In this document: positions 24,901 through 30,900 of the stretch, piece after piece
Layout of the letters: every line of letters begins with the position of its first letter
Numbering within the stretch: position 1 is the first letter of the stretch
Assembly: GCA_020796225.1 (NCBI GenBank)
Contig: CM036767.1
Span: 20,342,927-20,406,926, forward strand
DNA from: Arion vulgaris
Taxonomy: Eukaryota; Mollusca; Gastropoda; Stylommatophora; Arionidae
Reading direction: 5' to 3'
Length of the DNA stretch: 64,000 nt
Notes under the pieces: model-generated
Seen by the model: the letters and a program-made list of their open reading frames with translations, nothing else
Told to the model about the DNA's origin: nothing
The model's database searches: none
Made by a program: the position numbers and the translations under genes

Positions 24901-27900
24901 GTGCTTGATATCTAGAGATTTCGATGTTTGAAGACATTACTTTATATTTTGTTGTGCATACAACTATTCTTATGAAGCAACTCGGAATAAAAGATAAATT
25001 TTTGTTTGTCTTACTGTGTGGGTTATTGCATGGTCTTTTTTCCCCCTCCATTTTTCAGGATGTGTCACCAGGTTTTGTGCTGTGCTCCCCAGATGATGTA
25101 TGCAATACTGGGAGAGTATTTGATGCACAGGTGAGTTCCTCTTTATTATAGTATTTCATTAACTCCTTGTGGACCAAACGCCACGATCTGTGACTTTGGG
25201 TTGGACACTTTTTACCAGGAGTCACACTAAAGGGTGTTTTTTAATTCTAAAACCAATGGCTTGTAAAACTATGGCTTTTGTCCTGGTCCACCAAGAGTTA
25301 AGTTATTAATCCTTCCGTAACTGTTTCATATATATTTTGTGATGATCAAATGCCAGCAACTTATTTTCACTAGGTATAAATTATTCTTAGAGTAGAGCGT
25401 TTGTAGCTCAAAGCGGTAGTGAGCTCGATCACAAACCCAAGCGTACCTGGTTTAAACCCCACTGTGGGCAAGTTTGGAACCAAATTCGTTTCGTGGATTT
25501 TACAAAAGGTAAAAATAGACCTCACAGTACGTCCTGTACTGTAAAGGATATGCTACAATTTTAATTACATAAATTGTTGCATCAAATTTTAAAATTCAAT
25601 CTACAATAGAAACATTTTGTTGTACTGTAAAATTGTACACAGTTTAATATCTAAATATCTTAGTGTTAGATTTAGTTTAAAATGCTAAACTATGAAGAGG
25701 CAATGCGATTTGTCACAAGAAAATACATAAAACTGGGAAGAACAGCCAAACACTGACAAAAGAATGTTTGAATATCTTTCCAAAGTTATCCAGCTCATGA
25801 GGATCAGATAAGAATGATAGAGCTGTCACCAATGCTTGGCGGAACAAGATCTGTGTATGGAGACCATAGACAAACCACTGCTTTCTTTGAACACATTAAA
25901 ATTAAAGAATGGAAAAGCTTAAAATACAAGTTTTTTTATTCCATTCCATACTTCTAGTTCTGAACATTGAAATAATAATTTCCCTAGTACTTTTTATACT
26001 AGTTATTAATAGCTGATTGACAACAAACTTCTATACCAGATTAATGGTTTTCATTGTCAGAACTATAAAAGTAATGTTTTACAGCACTAAGACAAAAGAT
26101 TCAGATATACAAAACATGTCGGGAAAGTTTTCTTAGAATTACTTGTATACCTTGGAAAAGATAAGTAATACCAAACTTGCTCTGTGCAAAATGTTCTGGA
26201 ACAAATCTTGCCTATGATGATCACAGTTATCCCTGTCTTACAGACTATATGTTATATGGGGACAGTAGTTATCTGAGGCACAGTCTCACATAAATTGTTC
26301 CATAGAAAGCAAATATGACCACAAACGTTTATTTAATTTGATTTTTAATATTGTTTTTGAGTTAACTACTGCTGCGAAGCTGGTCACTCTTGTGTAGTCC
26401 AATGCACTGGAGAAAGCAACGTCATCTGCCAAAATATGCAGTACAGTGGGCAGCACTGGGTATCGGGGAAAAAGTAATGCCTATGGGCAGATGGATGCGA
26501 ATATTTGAAGCAGAACTCGTTCATGCGCAAGACTATGATTCTTCTTCGACTGCTCCATATCGACCACTTGTTAAACACACTGTGATTTGTATGTGATCTG
26601 AGCCTAAGAGCGATTATACGTTGTGCCAGTTATGCGCCTACAAGTAGGCCAGCACATCGATTTCTGCGCTGCTTTTTATTTACTAGGGTAGCATCAGTTA
26701 CCTCTTACGACATGTGTTGTCAGTCGATGTGATATTATTCTTTGCTTCCCTTGTGGGCCCCGGCACCACACGGGCTAGACTAGGGTTCAGATAGAGAGAT
26801 ACAAGATTGAACTGAGTGAACATTTATTACCAGCATACAATAAAAAGCGATCAAGTACTAGAGCCAAGGGAAGACCAAAAAAAGATGGATAGACAATATC
26901 AAGACCACATTAAATAAACACGGATATAACACAAGGACGATTCATCTGGCCCTCGAACTCAAATTAAAGCTTCCCACCCCTACGCTTTGAGAGCCGCTGT
27001 AGCGTAGTTGTTAGTGAACTCGCTTCGCAAGGCTGGTGGTCTGGGTTCAGCTCCGCAATGTGCGTGGAATTTTTCCCGACCGCGACGGCTCTCAGGTCGA
27101 CCCAGCCTCAACTGGGTACCAGACATGCTCTGGGAAAGTAAAGGCGGCCGGCGTGATGCTGACCACATCACCCATCGTGTGCCGACGGTCAATGAAAAAT
27201 ACAGGCCTAACACTGTATTGACCTATATACCACGAGGTATGAAAGGGTTCCTTTACCTTTTTTTCTTTTACCCTACGCTTAGCGAAGTGGACAACCAATT
27301 CCATCATCTACCTGGGGATAGACAAACACATTTTTTTGTCTCTACCTTTCGTGAGATGACTGAGCATCATTATGTTTGTTATTTATAGACTTAAAAAAAA
27401 ACATTTTTGCAAGGTTCAATCTATGAAAACTTTCAGGATGTCAAACAATGAGACAGGAGCAAAATTACACTCAAACATGAGATCTTTCAACCTCTGAAGT
27501 CAGAGGCCTGTATGGAGAGGGGCACTTGATAAGGAAAGCAAGTCTGTACGCAAAAGTCAGAAGCACCATACTAGATGCTCTTACTACAGCAGAATTAATA
27601 GCAGAAGAAGAAATATTTCAAATGGGGCATGTGTGTAGAAAAAACATTGTTTGAGATCTGACCTGTAAAGTGTTTTGTATATAGTAATTACCTATTTGAC
27701 TATTCAAAACAAAACACACTTGTTCTGCCAATGATGAATTAAGTTATCCCTGTCTGAAAATTATGCTGATGATCACTTTCTGAGGCTGGAACATCCTCTT
27801 TTCAGTTATGATTAATTTATGTTGGGGTATATCTTAAAATCTAATTAGATGTGTTATTTAAGAAATATCATTTCATGTTTTTCTGTCATCACGTACTTTC

Positions 27901-30900
27901 AATGACATGTATCATTTAAGAATTTCAGTGTTTTTGTGTACTTCATTGATCCAGTATTGTATTGGATAGAAGTGGATAGATTGTCTAGCACCAATGCGAT
28001 AGGAGTGGACTGCAGCGGACAGAAAAGACATTCTTAACGCATTGAGTCTTTCTGAACTGAGAAGTTTAAAGGTTGTGAATCCCAGTCGCTGACCTAGATT
28101 GAGAGAGATGGGCGTTGATATTGCTACAGCCCAAAAAACACAATATGGAAAAAAGATTAAATAACTTAACAAATTTGTACAGATGGACTAGTGTTAAGAG
28201 TTTACAAACAGAAAATTTCATTTTATAGTGCCACATCTAGTGAGGTACAATACTGTAGCATATGATTGGTCATATGATAGGACTTCTGAGAAGACTCATG
28301 CCCAACTGTTTATCTGTCTACATTCACACTTCTTTGTCTTTGCAGATCGTCATATTAGAGTACAAATCAATCATCACATCTGGTTATAGTTGTGTTCTGC
28401 ATATTCATACATGCGTGGAAGAGGTCACATTAAAGGTAGGCAGATGTATTTTATTGTACCATTTCTTGTATGTAATCATCATCATCATATAGCTTGTCCT
28501 GAGCAGAACATTGCCACCCCAACAGTCCTCCGGAATTTCTGTCTCATAGGCCAGATGTCCTGCTACTGCAGCCGTCATGTTCAAACTATCAGTTACATCC
28601 TGAATCCATCTTCTCCGTGGTCTTCCTCTTTGCCGGTATGCCTCTTTCCATGATGGTCTTCTCCAGCCCTTCCTGTCTTTTTATATATGTCCTGGATAGA
28701 TCTATTTGTTCTCTTTTCTGTCCAAGATATACGGAGGACTCTTCTGTAACACTTATATTCGAAAGCACATATATGTTTTTCCACTGCTTTATTAACTGTC
28801 AATGCTTCACACCCATACGTTACCACTGGGAATACACATTCTCTTAGTATTCTGATCTTTGTTTTCTTATCAGTTCCGTTGAATACTGTTTTTAGTTGTT
28901 TTAATTTTTTTGTAAAGCTTTGTTTGTTATTTTAATTTTCTTCATCCCATTTCATTTGTTGTTAGCAGTGAACCAAGATATTCAAAACTGTTCACATTTT
29001 CTACTTTCGCCCGTTGATAAAAATATCTTTTGTATGTTCGTTTATCTGTTATTTTTTGTTTTTGCCACATTGAGATATAGGGTTTGTTTTTAGCTTTTGT
29101 TTGCTTTTATCTTTCACCTCCCCTAATAATTTCTCAATCCGTTTTTGTGACGTTGACAGTAACACCATCGTCAGTGTATTGTAGTTCAGGTATTTCTCTA
29201 CCTCCTATTATAAAAGGATCGTATTGATCTTTTCCGCTATCTTCTGTAACATTCCTCATAATGTTTTCTGCATATATGTTAAACAGACAAGGCGACAAAA
29301 TGAAGCCTTGTCTGACTCCCTGCCTTCTTGTATGTAAAACTTATGTAAAACTCTTTGTTTATTGTCAGTTTATTCTTCCTTTGTTCGCCTGCTATGAAGT
29401 CAGGTGTAGTCAGGGTGACTTGTATGACACATCTAACATATTTTTGCATGCATGCATACTTACTTTACTTATAATCAGTGTCCCTCACCATTCAGATGTG
29501 CTTTCTCCAACTTAGAGGTTCATTGTCGGTTGATATTGTACATTTTTGTTCATTGTCAGATGTAAAAAAGGGGGAAGCAAAGAAAAGTAAAACTGCGACT
29601 GAGGTAGAGGCCTAGGGAAGCTACCTAGTAAATACAAAGTGCAGCATAAATCAGATGTGCTGGCCTACTTCGAGGCGCATAACTGACACAACATACAATC
29701 GCTCTTAGGCTCAGATCACATACAAATCAGAGTGAACAAGTGGTTGATACGGAGTGGAAGAAATATTAACAAATTTTGTAAAACTGTTTGCCAGTTTCTT
29801 CTTATTTCGTTTGCATTCTATGTACTTATGCGTGGTACGGGCGACTAGTATGGCACACATGACTGATTTTTGCTTGAAAGCAAGATTTCCATATAACCAG
29901 TGTTCATCACCATTCAGGCAAGCCTTCTACTTCAGAAGTTTATTGTTTGTCAATACTGTATATTTTTGTGCATTGTCCGATGTAAAAATTATGGTACTTG
30001 CTTTTGAATTTTTCTTTGAATGCTCCATATCGACTACTTGTTAACCACTCTTTGTGATTTGTATGTGATCAGAGCTTAAGAGCGGTTGTACCAGTTATGA
30101 GCCTATAAGTAGGCCAGCACATTCGATTTCTGTAACCATTTTTATTTACTATTTACCTGGATAGCTTTCCCTAGGCCTTGACCTCAGTCGCCTTGTAGGT
30201 CACAGTGTTACTATTCTTTGCTCCCCATGAGAGCCCCACCAACACACGGGTCGTTCACCTGCTATGAATTTAGACTAGTATGACTTATTTTTGCTTTAAG
30301 GATTGCTTCTCTTATCAGTGTCCCTGACAATTCAGACAGACCTTCTCCGACCTAACAGGTTTATTGTTCATTGTCAGATATAAAAATTTTGGTATATGCT
30401 TGGTATATTTTGGTGAATGAAAAAATGTATCCTCTAATGATCAGTTCTTGTTTCTGTCTGCTACAGGCCCTCCTTTGTTTAGTTGACAAAAAGACAGGAG
30501 AGAAAACACAGATAAGACCACGATTCATCAAACCAGACCAGGCAGGCATTGCAAGACTTGAAGTAAACGATGGCATTATATGTTTAGAGACATTCAAAGA
30601 TTTTCCACAAATGGGACGATTCACTTTGCGAGATGAGAGTAAGTATCTGTTTATTTACTATATTTTTTGTCATGTCTGTTCTAGAGAAACTCGCAACGAG
30701 AGATGGAAATGGGATGAAGGAAATTAAAAAACATCACACAGCTAAAATCTGTATGAAATGAAACAGAAGACAATTAAGATCAGAATTGTAAGAGCATACA
30801 TATTGGTGAGAGTCATGGATAGTAGGAGAAAAGCATACATTTGCTTTGAATATAAATGAAGAGTTCTCAGTATGCCATGGACAGAGAAGACGACAGACTT

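Noticed and set aside
27008..27388. 126-codon ORF in SINE H
   Set aside because: Entirely repeat-derived.
14729..28345. Repeated intronic blocks read as a CRISPR-like array
   Set aside because: Spacing is irregular (0.4-1.6 kb), the genome is eukaryotic, and the blocks fold as snoRNAs.
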